Shown here: one piece after another, positions 11,222 through 22,213 of the stretch
Numbering within the stretch: position 1 is the stretch's first letter
Layout of the letters: the number at the start of each line of letters is the position of its first letter
NCBI GenBank assembly: GCA_021186555.1
Contig: JAJKFL010000012.1
Coordinates: 23,323,711-23,387,710 of the forward strand
From: Reticulitermes speratus
Taxonomy: Eukaryota; Arthropoda; Insecta; Blattodea; Rhinotermitidae
Reading direction: 5' to 3'
Length of the DNA stretch: 64,000 nt
Notes under the pieces: model-generated
What the model saw: only the letters and a program-made list of their open reading frames with translations
Database searches by the model: none
Told to the model about the DNA's origin: nothing
Program-made: the position numbers and the translations under genes

Positions 11222-12060
11222 GAAGGTACCTCACGAACTGCCGGAACGCGTGTTCCTCAATCCTCAAAGAAGGCGTGTTGACTGATGCAGTGACCTCTCT
11301 TCGGAACAAGTGCCGTTGTCTTTGTTTGTATACAATAAACGACATTATTTAAAAACAGTGTAAACCGATCGTAAGTTTTAGTTTGTTCTAGTTCCACGAT
11401 GAGAATACTCGAACACGGAACTCTTAAGCGGGAAAACCGATGAATAACAGAACACGCAAAAGTAACAAATGTCCGCTTCACTTGCACCCCCAGACTCATC
11501 GCCACAGCACAACTTTTGTAACGCATCGATGAACAACGAAACAACCGCGCGGTTTAAATGCGTGTGGTAATATACCACATGCCAATACCATAACTAGAGC
11601 TGGCATATCTGACCTTCGCACAAACTCTCGTCTCTTACCTACCCGCCTACAAGCGAAGCTATCTTCACATTGCTTTGCCATGGAACGTTAACACACAGGT
11701 CTCGAAATGCCATTAACATTGCTCGACGCTTCTCTTCAAATCAGGCAGACATGTTGCTGTCTTGCTTCACAGACATCTAGTGTAAGTAACTGTAACTAAT
11801 GTAAAGCGGAGAAAGGCCACACACGGACGAACACAAAATGGCGTATTGAAAACTAGCAAGTTGTAACTGCGCGGTCGGGGCACAAGGATATTAGGAATGA
11901 TTGGAGTGATGGCGTCGCTGTACGCTTACATCACTTCCGGTTCGGGACTCCGAAAAATTTCAGCGCTCGATGCTGACCACATATGACAGAATCTGACAGC
12001 GGTGCTGACGACGGGAAAGTACAATCACAACACACTTGTTTAGTTCCGTATTGCATTATT
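11222..12060. other. Noncoding, nothing recognised
   Basis: Several short minus-strand ORFs overlap here, but none has motif, splice or codon evidence. Confidence 0.4.
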
Positions 12061-12065
12061 TATAC

Positions 12066-12102
12066 ATACCACATGTTTCGGCCGCAAGGGGCCATAATCA
12101 GG
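12066..12102 (-). ncRNA. Hammerhead-like motif, minus strand
   Basis: Read on the minus strand: CCTGATTATGGCC, loop CCTTGC, GGCCGAAACATGTGG. This gives a CTGATTA box, a GGCC/GGCC stem and GAAAC, the order of a hammerhead core, but G8 of the CUGANGA box is T. No long 5' arm is seen. Probably a decayed member of the family at 13610-13678. Confidence 0.4.
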
Positions 12103-12109
12103 TATCACA

Positions 12110-12769
12110 CAAATATTTAGGGAAAATTATTTTGAATTATTTCGTTGGTACATGAACAAGAACCTGTATCAAGCACGAGATCTCATTGCTTCACATAAGC
12201 GTGTTTTTGTAGCGTCGTGACACTGGCTCAGTGTAATTACGCTGACACATATGTGATTATGCTAACTCTGACATTAATAAATTACAAAATACAAACTGAC
12301 AGCACTCCTTTTCAAGTTCAATATATAAAATGCATTGTCATTTTAACTGGTTTTTATGGACACGCACTCTTTCTTATTTTTTCTTGGTGTACAGACCAAG
12401 TCGTGTAGTTTATGTTCTGAAATTAAAATTAAAAAATATAGACAGTACTATACACTGACAACATACCAATGTACTATTGTAAGTACATATTGCGACTGTG
12501 TATGTTTTGCTCTTTCGTTTTTCCGTGGACAACATTTCTACCTCACACCTTTTTGCCTACGTGATCACTTCATATTGTTCAGTCGGTCACATTTACCCAC
12601 CCGACATCTGCTGGCCATTTTTGGTAACTACTGTCGCGTATTCAACGTGTATTTACGTGCACTTCTATACCTGGTCCTTGTTAAATGTGTCAAAATGCAA
12701 CTTTAAGTGAGCCACAACCGTGCACCAAACAGTTAAGACACGTGACTACAACCAACAAATGCACACACG
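12110..12769. other. AT-rich noncoding
   Basis: Overlapping plus-strand ORFs of about 60-116 codons are hydrophobic by composition and have no recognisable family. Confidence 0.4.
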
Positions 12770-13605
12770 TTTATGAACATATATTATCAACCTTTGGTAG
12801 TCGCTAGTAAGCAGATTGGTCTAGAAGTAAATGCTGAGAAAACTAAGTACATGGTCATGTCGCGAGATCAGAATAAAGGACAAAATGGCAGCATAAAGTT
12901 AGATAATACATCCCTTGAAAGGGTGGAACAGTTCAAATATTTGGGAACCATAACAAATCGAAATTCCATTCAGGAAGAAATTAAGAGCAGATTGAAGTCG
13001 GAGAATGCTTGCTATCATTCGGTGCAGGATCTTCTGTCTTACAGTTTGCTATCCAAAAATACAAAGATTAAGATATACAGAACTATAATTTTGCCTGTTG
13101 TTTTGTATGGGTGCGAGACTTGGTCTCTCACACCGAGGGAGGAACATAGGCTGAGGGTGTTCGAGAATATGGTGCTGAGGGGGATATTTGGGTCTAAGAG
13201 GGACGGGGTAACAGGGGAGTGGAGAAGACTACATAACGAGGAACTTAATGATCTGTACTCATCACCAAATATTGTTCGGGTGATCAAACCAAGAAGGATG
13301 TAGTGGGCGGGGCATGTAGCACGTATGGGGGAGGGGAGGGGTGCATACAGGATTTTGGTGGGAAGACCTGAGGGAAGGAGACCACTTGGAAGACCCAGAC
13401 GTAGATGGGAGGATAATATTAAAATGGATCTTCAAGAAATGGGATGGGGGGCATGGACTGGATTCATATGGCTCAGGATAGGGACAGGTGGCGGGCTGTT
13501 GTGAGTGCGGTAATGAACTTTCGGGTTCCATAAAACGGGGGGAATTTCTTGACTAGCTGACGACCTGTTAACTTCTCAAGAAGGACTGTGCTACATGGAG
13601 TTACT
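12770..13605 (+). pseudogene. LINE family A reverse transcriptase C-terminus and 3' end
   Basis: An open frame from about 12773 encodes the end of a non-LTR retrotransposon reverse transcriptase: GLEVNAEKTKYMVMSR, then FKYLGTITN, then YRTIILPVVLYGCETW, then FENMVLRGIFG, then [15 protein letters not shown]. An in-frame TAG at 13300-13302 is followed by the same-frame continuation [18 protein letters not shown], then [18 protein letters not shown]. The frame is lost near GAWTG. The last 60 bp are the family's noncoding end. It is 5'-truncated and inactive, and is the longest family A copy in the window. The clade is not assigned. Confidence 0.85.
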
Positions 13606-13609
13606 TAGT

Positions 13610-13678
13610 AATACCTCCTACATGTTTCAACCTCCCTGAGGATGGCCAAATCAGTGGCCGAAACATGTAGGAGGTATT
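13610..13678 (+). ncRNA. Hammerhead-like hairpin with intact core boxes
   Basis: Perfect 19-bp arms (13610-13628 and 13660-13678; AATACCTCCTACATGTTTC and its complement) enclose CTGAGGA (13636-13642), a GGCC/GGCC stem and GAAAC (13660-13664). That is the hammerhead order: stem III arm ending GUU, short stem I region, CUGANGA, stem II, GAAA, stem III arm. The stem I region (TCAACCTCC) is too short to pair well, so cleavage activity is doubtful. A single T separates the CUGANGA box from stem II, as in the other copies. Hammerheads occur in Penelope-like retroelements, a possible origin. Confidence 0.55.
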
Positions 13679-13768
13679 GCTACGTTTGTAATATATTATA
13701 ATAAACTTGTCTACATTTGTTGGTTTTAGTCGCCGTATCAAAATGCATTTGGATCCCGCTGAGGGCCT

Positions 13769-14083
13769 GCAGACCTGCTGTCATACCGCAAGTATCGTGA
13801 GAAGTGTGAGAACGCTTACCGTCCGCAGTTGGCAGACCTGCTGTCACACCGCAAGTATCGTGAGAAGTGTGAGAATGCTTACCGTCCGCAGTTGGCAGAC
13901 CTGCTGTCACACCGCAAGTATCGTGAGAAGTGTGAGAATGCTTACCGTCCGCAGTTGGTAGACCTGCTGTCACACCGCAAGTATCGTGAGAAGTGTGAGA
14001 ATGCTTACCGTCCGCAGTTGGCAGACCTGCTGTCACACCGCAAGTATCGTGAGAAGTGTGAGAATGCTTACCGTCCGCAGTTG
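13769..14083. repeat. Minisatellite, 5 units of 63 bp
   Basis: The unit starts GCAGACCTGCTGTCACACCG. Because 63 is a multiple of three, the array is open on both strands (plus-strand 21-residue repeat with SHRKYREKCENAYRPQL), but there is no start context or neighbouring coding evidence. Confidence 0.95.
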
Positions 14084-14165
14084 GCAGAGCTTGGTTGAGT
14101 GTCCGACAGCATAATGTTAAGATCGAACTGCTGTCAACGTCAGGCACTTACATACATGCTTGTTT

Positions 14166-15714
14166 ACCGCCACGGACAGAGGGCACGACCTACTTAGACA
14201 GTGCTGTACGTTGGTCACACTGCGAGCGTCATTTGTCTCCGTACGTAATTAGGCGCCACGGACAGAGGGCACGACCTACTTAGACAGTGCGGTACGTTGG
14301 TCACACTGCGAGCGTCATTTGTCTGCGTACGTAATTAGGCGCCACGGACAGAGGGCACGACCTACTTAGATAGTACGGTACGTTGGTCACACTGCGAGCG
14401 TCATTTGTCTCCGTACGTAATTAGGCGCCACGGACAGATGGCACGACCTACTTAGACAGGGCGGTACGTTGGTCACACTGCGAGCGTCATTTGTCTCCGT
14501 ACGTAATTAGGCGCCACGGACAGAGGGCACGACCTACTTAGATAGTGCGGTACGTTGGTCACACTGCGAGCGTCATTTGTCTGCGTACGTAATTAGGCGC
14601 CACGGACAGAGGGCACGACCTACTTAGACAGTGTGGTACGTTGGTCACACTGCGAGCGTCATTTGTCTCCGTACGTAATTAGGCGCCACGGACAGAGGGC
14701 ACGACCTACTTAGACAGGGCGGTACGTTGGTCACACTGCGAGCGTCATTTGTCTCCGTACGTAATTAGGCGCCACGGACAGAGGGCACGACCTACTTAGA
14801 CAGTGCGGTACGTTGGTCACACTGCGAGCGTCATTTGTCTCCGTACGTAATTAGGCGCCACGGACAGAGGGCACGACCTACTTAGATAGTGCGGTACGTT
14901 GGTCACACTGCGAGCGTCATTTGTCTCCGTACGTAATTAGGCGCCACGGACAGAGGGCACGACCTACTTAGATAGTGCGGTACGTTGGTCACACTGCGAG
15001 CGTCATTTGTCTGCGTACGTAATTAGGCGCCACGGACAGAGGGCACGACCTACTTAGATAGTGCGGCACGTTGGTCACACTGCGAGCGTCATTTGTCTCC
15101 GTACGTAATTAGGCGCCACGGACAGAGGGCACGACCTGCTTAGATAGTGCGGTACGTTGGTCACACTGCGAGCGTCATTTGTCTCCGTACGTAATTAGGC
15201 GCCACGGACAGAGGGCACGACCTGCTTAGATAGTGCGGTACGTTGGTCACACTGCGAGCGTCATTTGTCTCCGTACGTAATTAGGCGCCACGGACAGAGG
15301 GCACGACCTACTTAGACAGTGCGGTACGTTGATCACACTGCGAGCGTCATTTGTCTCCGTACGTAATTAGGCGCCACGGACAGAGGGCACGACCTACTTA
15401 GATAGTGCGGTACGTTGGTCACACTGCGAGCGTCATTTGTCTCCGTACGTAATTAGGCGCCACGGAAGAGGGCACGACCTACTTAGACAGCGCGGTACGT
15501 TGGTCACACTGCGAGCGTCATTTGTCTCCGTACGTAATTAGGCGCCACGGACAGAGGGCACGACCTACTTAGACAGTGTGGTACGTTGGTCACACTGCGA
15601 GCGTCATTTGTCTCCGTACGTAATTAGGCGCCACGGACAGAGGGCACGACCTACTTAGACAGTGCGGTACGTTGGTCACACTGCGAGCGTCATTTGTCTC
15701 CGTACGTAATTAGG
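14166..15714. repeat. Minisatellite, 18 units of 86 bp
   Basis: The unit starts GGCGCCACGGACAGAGGGCA and ends GTCTCCGTACGTAATTA. Eighteen copies; variants include GACAGT/GATAGT/GACAGG and one 1-bp deletion (near 15466). It is the longest unit in the window. Confidence 0.97.
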
Positions 15715-16090
15715 TGCCGCGCCGTCAGCCGGACAGGGGAGTGGGGCTAAAGCTTTACAACTGCTTCGCGCTGGTGTGTGTAAAAAGGAAAACCATGTGA
15801 CGTCAGACATGTGCCCCCAGTAACGGGGTTCCATTATTTGTGGCGCGTTCGCATGAAAAGTTACGACGCTCACCGTTACAGTCGCCATGCTGCGTATCTG
15901 TCCTGCAGTAACCGGAGAACAGTGAATGGAGTTACATGACATTTGGTAACGGAGAGTTTCACTGACATTCAGAGGCGCGGTAACATTTCTACTAACCCCA
16001 ACAAAAGCAACGAAATTTTCCACGAAGACCCACTTGGGATTTATGCGCCCATCTCTTGCATAAGTTACAAACATCTGAACGTACCGAAAC
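15715..16090. other. Spacer between two minisatellites
   Basis: No gene seen. The short ORFs on both strands run into the neighbouring arrays. Confidence 0.4.
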
Positions 16091-16490
16091 AGCTGCTCGC
16101 CAGTCCACTGTACCACTGTACGATCTCCACCCAATTACAAAGCTGCTCGCCAGTCCACTGTACCACTGTACGATCTCCACCCAATTACAAAGCTGCTCGC
16201 CAGTCCACTGTACCACTGTACGATCTCCACCCAATTACAAAGCTGCTCGCCAGTCCACTGTACCACTGTACGATCTCCACCCAATTACAAAACTGCTCGC
16301 CAGTCCACTGTACCACTGTACGATCTCCACCCAATTACAAAACTGCTCGCCAGTCCACTGTACCACTGTACGATCTCCACCCAATTACAAAACTGCTCGC
16401 CAGTCCACTGTACCACTGTACGATCTCCACCCAATTACAAAGCTGCTCGCCAGTCCACTGTACCACTGTACGATCTCCACCCAATTACAT
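16091..16490. repeat. Minisatellite, 8 units of 50 bp
   Basis: The unit starts AGCTGCTCGCCAGTCCACTG and ends CCACCCAATTACAA. Eight copies, variants limited to AGCTG/AACTG. It abuts the LINE fragment at 16500. Confidence 0.97.
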
Positions 16491-16499
16491 ACAGAACGT

Positions 16500-17105
16500 A
16501 TCCCGGCTCAAAAAGGTTCCCTATCGCTGAGCGATTCCAGCTATTTGGGTAGCAAGATAACAAATGATGCAAGATGTACACGTGAAATTAAATCCAGAAT
16601 TGCCATGGCTAAAGCAGCATTCAACAAGAAGACTCTTTTCATCAGCAAATTGGACTTACATTTAAGGAAGAAACTAGTAAAGTGCTACATTTGGAGCATA
16701 GCTTTGTGTGGTGCTGAAACGTGGACACTTCGGGAAGTAGATCAGAAATATCTGGAAAGTTCTGAAATGTGGTGCTGGAGGAGAATGGAGAAGATCAGTT
16801 GGACCGATCGTGTGAGAAATGAAGACGTATTACACAGAGTGAAGGAGAGGAGGAATATCGTACATACAATAAAAAGAAGAAAGGCTAACTGGATTGGTCA
16901 CATGTTGCGTAGAAACTGCCTTCTGAAACACGTGATTGAAGGAGAGTTAGAAGGAAGGATAGAAATGACGGGAAGACGAGGGAGATGACGTAAGGAGCTA
17001 CTGGATGACCTTAAGGAAAAGAGAAGATGCTAGAAATTGAAAGAGAAAGCACTCACTTTGGAAGAGGCTACGGACCGTCACGCGAAACGCTCCAAGTGAA
17101 GACCA
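16500..17105 (+). pseudogene. LINE family B reverse transcriptase C-terminus and 3' end
   Basis: A plus-strand frame reads SSYLGSKITNDARC, then EIKSRIAMAKAAFNKK, then KLVKCYIWSIALCGAETW, then SEMWCWRRMEKISWTDRVR, then KANWIGHMLRRNCLLKHV, then LEGRIEMTGRRGR and stops at 16986-16988. The downstream ELLDDLKEKRR and LKEKALT blocks continue after stops or shifts. This is the end of a non-LTR retrotransposon ORF2, distinct from family A. Other copies: 40793, 48827 and the right window edge. Confidence 0.85.
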
Positions 17106-17440
17106 ACGCCGGTTGCCCGACAGGCCTAGCAATGTCCCAGTCATATGCAGTGTGTCTGGTCCCTACACAGACCGGTTGGCGTAGCGGCAGGCCGCGCAGC
17201 GCCCGCCACTATTTACATTTACCGTGAGTCGCGGTCCGCGCCTTTGCAGTTCTTATAAAGTCTTCATTCACCATACACGTATTAACACAGCGCCTAGACA
17301 CGTATCACACATACGAATAACCCGTTGTTCATTTCACGTCGAAGTGATGCTGATGAAACTGAAGACATTACACATCGTGAACACTCCCCCTCCCCCCGGA
17401 TCGTCTTCAGTGCCAGCATTTTTTACTATACACTGTAACC
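17106..17440. other. Spacer, nothing certain
   Basis: A stretch near 17170 (GGTTGGCGTAGCGGCAGGC) resembles the box A region of the SINE heads, but no box B or SINE body follows. No gene seen. Confidence 0.3.
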
Positions 17441-18274
17441 TCCAGCACGCTCATAGCACACCACACACCAGCCTGTATCCTCCAGCACGCTCATAGCACA
17501 CCACACACCAGCCTGTATCCTCCAGCACGCTCATAGCACACCACACACCAGCCTGTATCCTCCAGCACGCTCATAGCACACCACACACCAGCCTGTATCC
17601 TCCAGCACGCTCATAGCACACCACACACCAGCCTGTATCCTCCAGCACGCTCATAGCACACCACACACCAGCCTGTATCCTCCAGCACGCTCATAGCACA
17701 CCACACACCAGCCTGTAACCTCCAGCACGCTCATAGCACACCACACACCAGCCTGTATCCTCCAGCACGCTCATAGCACACCACACACCAGCCTGTATCC
17801 TGCAGCACGCTCATAGCACACCACACACCAGCCTGTATCCTCCAGCACGCTCATAGCACACCACACACCAGCCTGTATCCTCCAGCACGCTCATAGCACA
17901 CCACACACCAGCCTGTATCCTCCAGCACGCTCATAGCACACCACAACACCAGCCTGTATCCTCCAGCACGCTCATAGCACACACACACCAGCCTGTAACC
18001 TCCAGCACGCTCATAGCACACCACACACCAGCCTGTATCCTCCAGCACGCTCATAGCACACCACACACCAGCCTGTATCCTCCAGCACGCTCATAGCACA
18101 CCACACACCAGCCTGTATCCTCCAGCACGCTCATAGCACACCACACACCAGCCTGTATCCTCCAGCACGCTCATAGCACACCACACACCAGCCTGTATCC
18201 TCCAGCACGCTCATAGCACACCACACACCAGCCTGTATCCTCCAGCACGCTCATAGCACACCACACACCAGCCT
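17441..18274. repeat. Minisatellite, 21 units of 40 bp
   Basis: The unit starts TCCAGCACGCTCATAGCACA and ends GCCTGTATCC. About 21 copies with very few changes (TATCC/TAACC, one TGCAG, one 1-bp insertion and one 2-bp shortening near 17945-17985). Confidence 0.97.
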
Positions 18275-19228
18275 GAACACCATGTGGTTGCGGGGACTGA
18301 CACGGGAAACCTCTTGTTTTGACAGCTGACACATCCACTTGAAACAGAGCCTAACTCGCTAACCAGAACGAGTGTGGAGTCTGTGACTGCTGATGACTAG
18401 ACACAACAACCACTGTCATATGGCGGGCGTTATCGGCACGCTCAGTCATGCCCCTAGCGACAGGTAGTGACCGATGATATGGACCAGATAAACAGACGAC
18501 CCTGTATAACTAAACACGAACTCTCTGCTTTGAGGGTTAATATCTCGCCAATATAATGACAGTAATTTTTAGATGTTCACCAACTTGACAAGTTTTGGTT
18601 TGTTCCCTGACACAGTGAGGATATTAAAACCAGCAAGTCTGAAAATGGCGAACCGTCGAACGTTCGCAAACCTGACCAGCGTGCACTGAGCACAAATTGT
18701 TTGTTAATTTATTTCTGTAACTTTTAACTTCCTGCGTCATGTTGTATTTTGTCTGACCAGTACTGTAATACAAACACACAACTTACGGATAATACATACG
18801 CAACACATAATACATACGCAACACATAACACATCTTCATGCGTGCGCAAAATTATTTTTGCGGCTCGTTAAAACTATTATTTCATGACAAAATATTCAGG
18901 TTCAATTTATATTCACGAACAACTAACTAGGTTCTAAAATTTGCAGAAAAAGGCAGTTTTGTAATGTCTACAGTAGTGTTCGTGCGTCTGCAGGTGATCG
19001 GAATGAAACTGCTTGCGCCAATGACACACTATTGCTGCAATAGTCTCCGTTACGGTCACACCGCAGGGAAGACTTTGGAATGACGGCCGCCTGTTTTGTG
19101 TGCGTGCTGTTTGTACGCAAGCGTTCTACTGAGGTCTTCTTCAGACACATGTCCTTGGTTTTAGAGCTGTTATTAGTATGTCTGTGTTGGTATGCACGTA
19201 TGTCGTAAAGCTGCCTGACCACCTAGTG
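18275..19228. other. Noncoding, nothing recognised
   Basis: AT-rich sequence with a short duplicated ATACATACGCAACACATA motif near 18795-18830. No coding signature. Confidence 0.4.
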
Positions 19229-19312
19229 CAGAGGATAACAATGAGTGGAGCTATACTGCGCTTTCCCATACGCCTTCATGGCGTGCACAGAGACAAATTT
19301 TTACCTTTTTAT
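19229..19312 (+). mobile_element. SINE 3' end fragment
   Basis: GAGTGGAGCTATACTGCG, CATACGCCTTCATGGCGTGC and a TTTTTACCTTTTT tail match the 3' ends of the SINE copies at 39318 and 50765. It lies just upstream of the next minisatellite. Confidence 0.6.
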
Positions 19313-19362
19313 TCAAAATGAAACATGTGGTACAGCAGCAGTTCTGTGGCTTTTGGTTACAA

Positions 19363-20372
19363 CACGCAGTCCCGACCAACAGCCAACGGTCCACGTTACA
19401 ACACGCAGTCCCGACCAACAGCCAACGGTCCACGTTACAACACGCAGTCCCGACCAACAGCCAACGGTCCACGTTACAACACGCAGTCCCGACCAACAGC
19501 CAACGGTCCACGTTACAACACGCAGTCCCGACCAACAGCCAACGGTCCACGTTACAACACGCAGTCCCGACCAACAGCCAACGGTCCAAGTTACAACACG
19601 CAGTCCCGACCAACAGCTAACGGTCCACGTTACAACACGCAGTCCCGACCAACAGCCAACGGTCCACGTTACAACACGCAGTCCCGACCAACAGCAAACG
19701 GTCCACGTTACAACACGCAGTCCCGACCAACAGCCAACGGTCCACGTTACAACACGCAGTCCCGACCAACAGCCAACGGTCCACGTTACAACACGCAGTC
19801 CCGACCAACAGCCAACGGTCCACGTTACAACACGCAGTCCCGACCAACAGCCAACGGTCCACGTTACAACACGCAGTCCCGACCAACAGCCAACGGTACA
19901 CGTTACAACACGCAGTCCCGACCAACAGCCAACGGTACACGTTACAACACGCAGTCCCGACCAACAGCCAACGGTCCACGTTACAACACGCAGTCCCGAC
20001 CAACAGCCAACGGTCCACGTTACAACACGCAGTCCCGACCAACAGCCAACGGTCCACGTTACAACACGCAGTCCCGACCAACAGCCAACGGTCCACGTTA
20101 CAACACGCAGTCCCGACCAACAGCTAACGGTCCACGTTACAACACGCAGTCCCGACCAACAGCCAACGGTCCACGTTACAACACGCAGTCCCGACCAACA
20201 GCTAACGGTCCACGTTACAACACGCAGTCCCGACCAACAGCCAACGGTCCACGTTACAACACGCAGTCCCGACCAACAGCCAACGGTCCACGTTACAACA
20301 CGCAGTCCCGACCAACAGCTAACGGTCCACGTTACAACACGCAGTCCCGACCAACAGCCAACGGTCCACGCT
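19363..20372. repeat. Minisatellite, about 26 units of 39 bp
   Basis: The unit starts TTACAACACGCAGTCCCGAC and ends CAACGGTCCACG. The length is a multiple of three and the unit lacks stops in most frames, so ORFs of 354 to 409 codons on plus and 365 on minus cross it (plus repeat YNTQSRPTANGPR). These are by-products of the array, not separate genes. Confidence 0.97.
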
Positions 20373-20616
20373 CGATATCTGCGCAGTAACACGTGTCGGT
20401 TACCATGCAAAGTGTCCGTAACGGAACACGCACGTGCAGACGAATGTCACTGGGACTCCCCACCGCTAAACTGAACCAAATGCGTTCGGCAGTTGTCCGC
20501 TGCGAACGCCCAAAACGCAACAGCAGGTGCCTTACAAGAACACGTGACGTACCTGACTTCAGTCCTCACGTCCGCTGCGCTTTGATTTTTTTTCCGAATG
20601 CAAGAAGTGGGCCAAT

Positions 20617-21413
20617 CACATGGCCTTGACACAGGCCAGTGTTCGTAACAGTTCTTGCCACACATGGCCTTGACACAGGCCAGTGTTCGTAACAGTTCTT
20701 GCCACACATGGCCTTGACACAGGCCAGTGTTCGTAACAGATCTTGCCACACATGGCCTTGACACAGGCCAGTGTTCGTAACAGTTCTGGTCACACATGGC
20801 CTTGACACAGGCCAGTGTTCGTAACAGTTCTTGCCACACATGGCCTTGACACAGGCCAGTGTTCGTAACAGATCTTGCCACACATGGCCTTGACACAGGC
20901 CAGTGTTCGTAACAGTTCTTGCCACACATGGCCTTGACACAGGCCAGTGTTCGTAACAGTTCTTGCCACACATGGCCTTGACACAGGCCAGTGTTCGTAA
21001 CAGATCTTGCCTCACATGGCCTTGACACAGGCCAGTGTTCGTAACAGTTCTTGCCACACATGGCCTTGACACAGGCCAGTGTTCGTAACAGTTCTTGCCA
21101 CACATGGCCTTGACACAGGCCAGTGTTCGTAACAGTTCTTGCCACACATGGCCTTGACACAGGCCAGTGTTCGTAACAGTTCTTGCCACACATGGCCTTG
21201 ACACAGGCCAGTGTTCGTAACAGTTCTTGCCACACATGGCCTTGACACAGGCCAGTTTTCGTAACAGATCTGGCCACACATGGCCTTGACACAGGCCAGT
21301 GTTCGTAACAGATCTTGCCACACATGGCCTTGACACAGGCCAGTGTTCGTAACAGTTCTTGCCACACATGGCCTTGACACAGGCCAGTGTTCGTAACAGA
21401 TCTTGCCACACAT
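20617..21413. repeat. Minisatellite, 18 units of 44 bp with internal hairpin
   Basis: The unit starts CACATGGCCTTGACACAGGC and ends AACAGTTCTTGCCA. Exactly 18 copies from 20617. Each unit holds TGGCCT-TGACAC-AGGCCA, a 6-bp stem. Variants are CAGTTC/CAGATC and single changes. Two minus-strand ORFs of 281 and 320 codons are by-products. Confidence 0.97.
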
Positions 21414-22213
21414 TGCCGTGTCTTCTGTTACATTCCGAAGGCTTATCTCTTCAAGATTCTTTTTTATTTTCCAATAGCTCACAATTTGTACAAGCACTGA
21501 CAGAGAATTATAAGAATAAATTAGTGAGCAGGTCGATGTGGACTCTTGGTCGGTGGTACCCGGATCGAATCCAGACGATAAATTAACATGTGTTTTTCTC
21601 TACATCTAAGAGCACGCTACAGTCGCGGCATCCCTGAAGACACGCGCCGGTATCTGACACCGCACGCTCACGATTACGAAGTCTCGCCCTGCCACAGAAG
21701 CACAGCATAAAGATAAACGAGACAGCAGATTTGAGAGAAGACGTCGGCAGTATCAAGCAAGCAGTTTTACAACTGCAGAAACGCGCAAACGCGCGGTATG
21801 TGCAATGCAGTCACGTGGCTGCAGTACGTGTCGCCATCTGTAGTGACATCACACACCACATGCTGACGTATGTATGACGTCACGTACATAGGCACAGCAG
21901 ACCGTGATACGAATGCTACTTGCGGGGCCGAACAACAGCGACGGGGGGCACGCGCAGCATTTTTGTCTGCCAGCACCTCAATTAACCCTTGTTAAAGGAC
22001 CGTGGTAACTATGCGTACCACCTGCTATAACACTCAAAATCTGCATTTTACCCACACACTGTGTTTATGTGCTTCGTAATACGCCGTAGAAGCATTAAAG
22101 CGTTATTTAGTATCTGTTTTGCATCCCGTAGGAACTGCTGTGTCAAACGGACACACAGGCAGTCAGTGGAACGCAGTTCAAAATGTAACCGGAAACCAAA
22201 TCTTGGCGTAAAC
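21414..22213. other. Noncoding, possible SINE head
   Basis: TCTTGGTCGGTGGTACCC followed by GGATCGAATCCAGACG near 21545-21575 resembles a tRNA-like box B in a SINE head, but no SINE body follows. No gene seen. Confidence 0.35.

Noticed and set aside
12217-12710. Hydrophobic membrane protein ORFs
   Set aside because: Overlapping frames in AT-rich sequence give hydrophobic peptides by composition; no start context or family.
19313-20410. 365-codon minus-strand ORF rich in Trp/Cys/Val
   Set aside because: By-product of the 39-bp array, which is open in several frames on both strands.
20447-21409. 320-codon minus-strand Cys-rich repeat protein
   Set aside because: Translation of the 44-bp minisatellite; a second frame is equally open.
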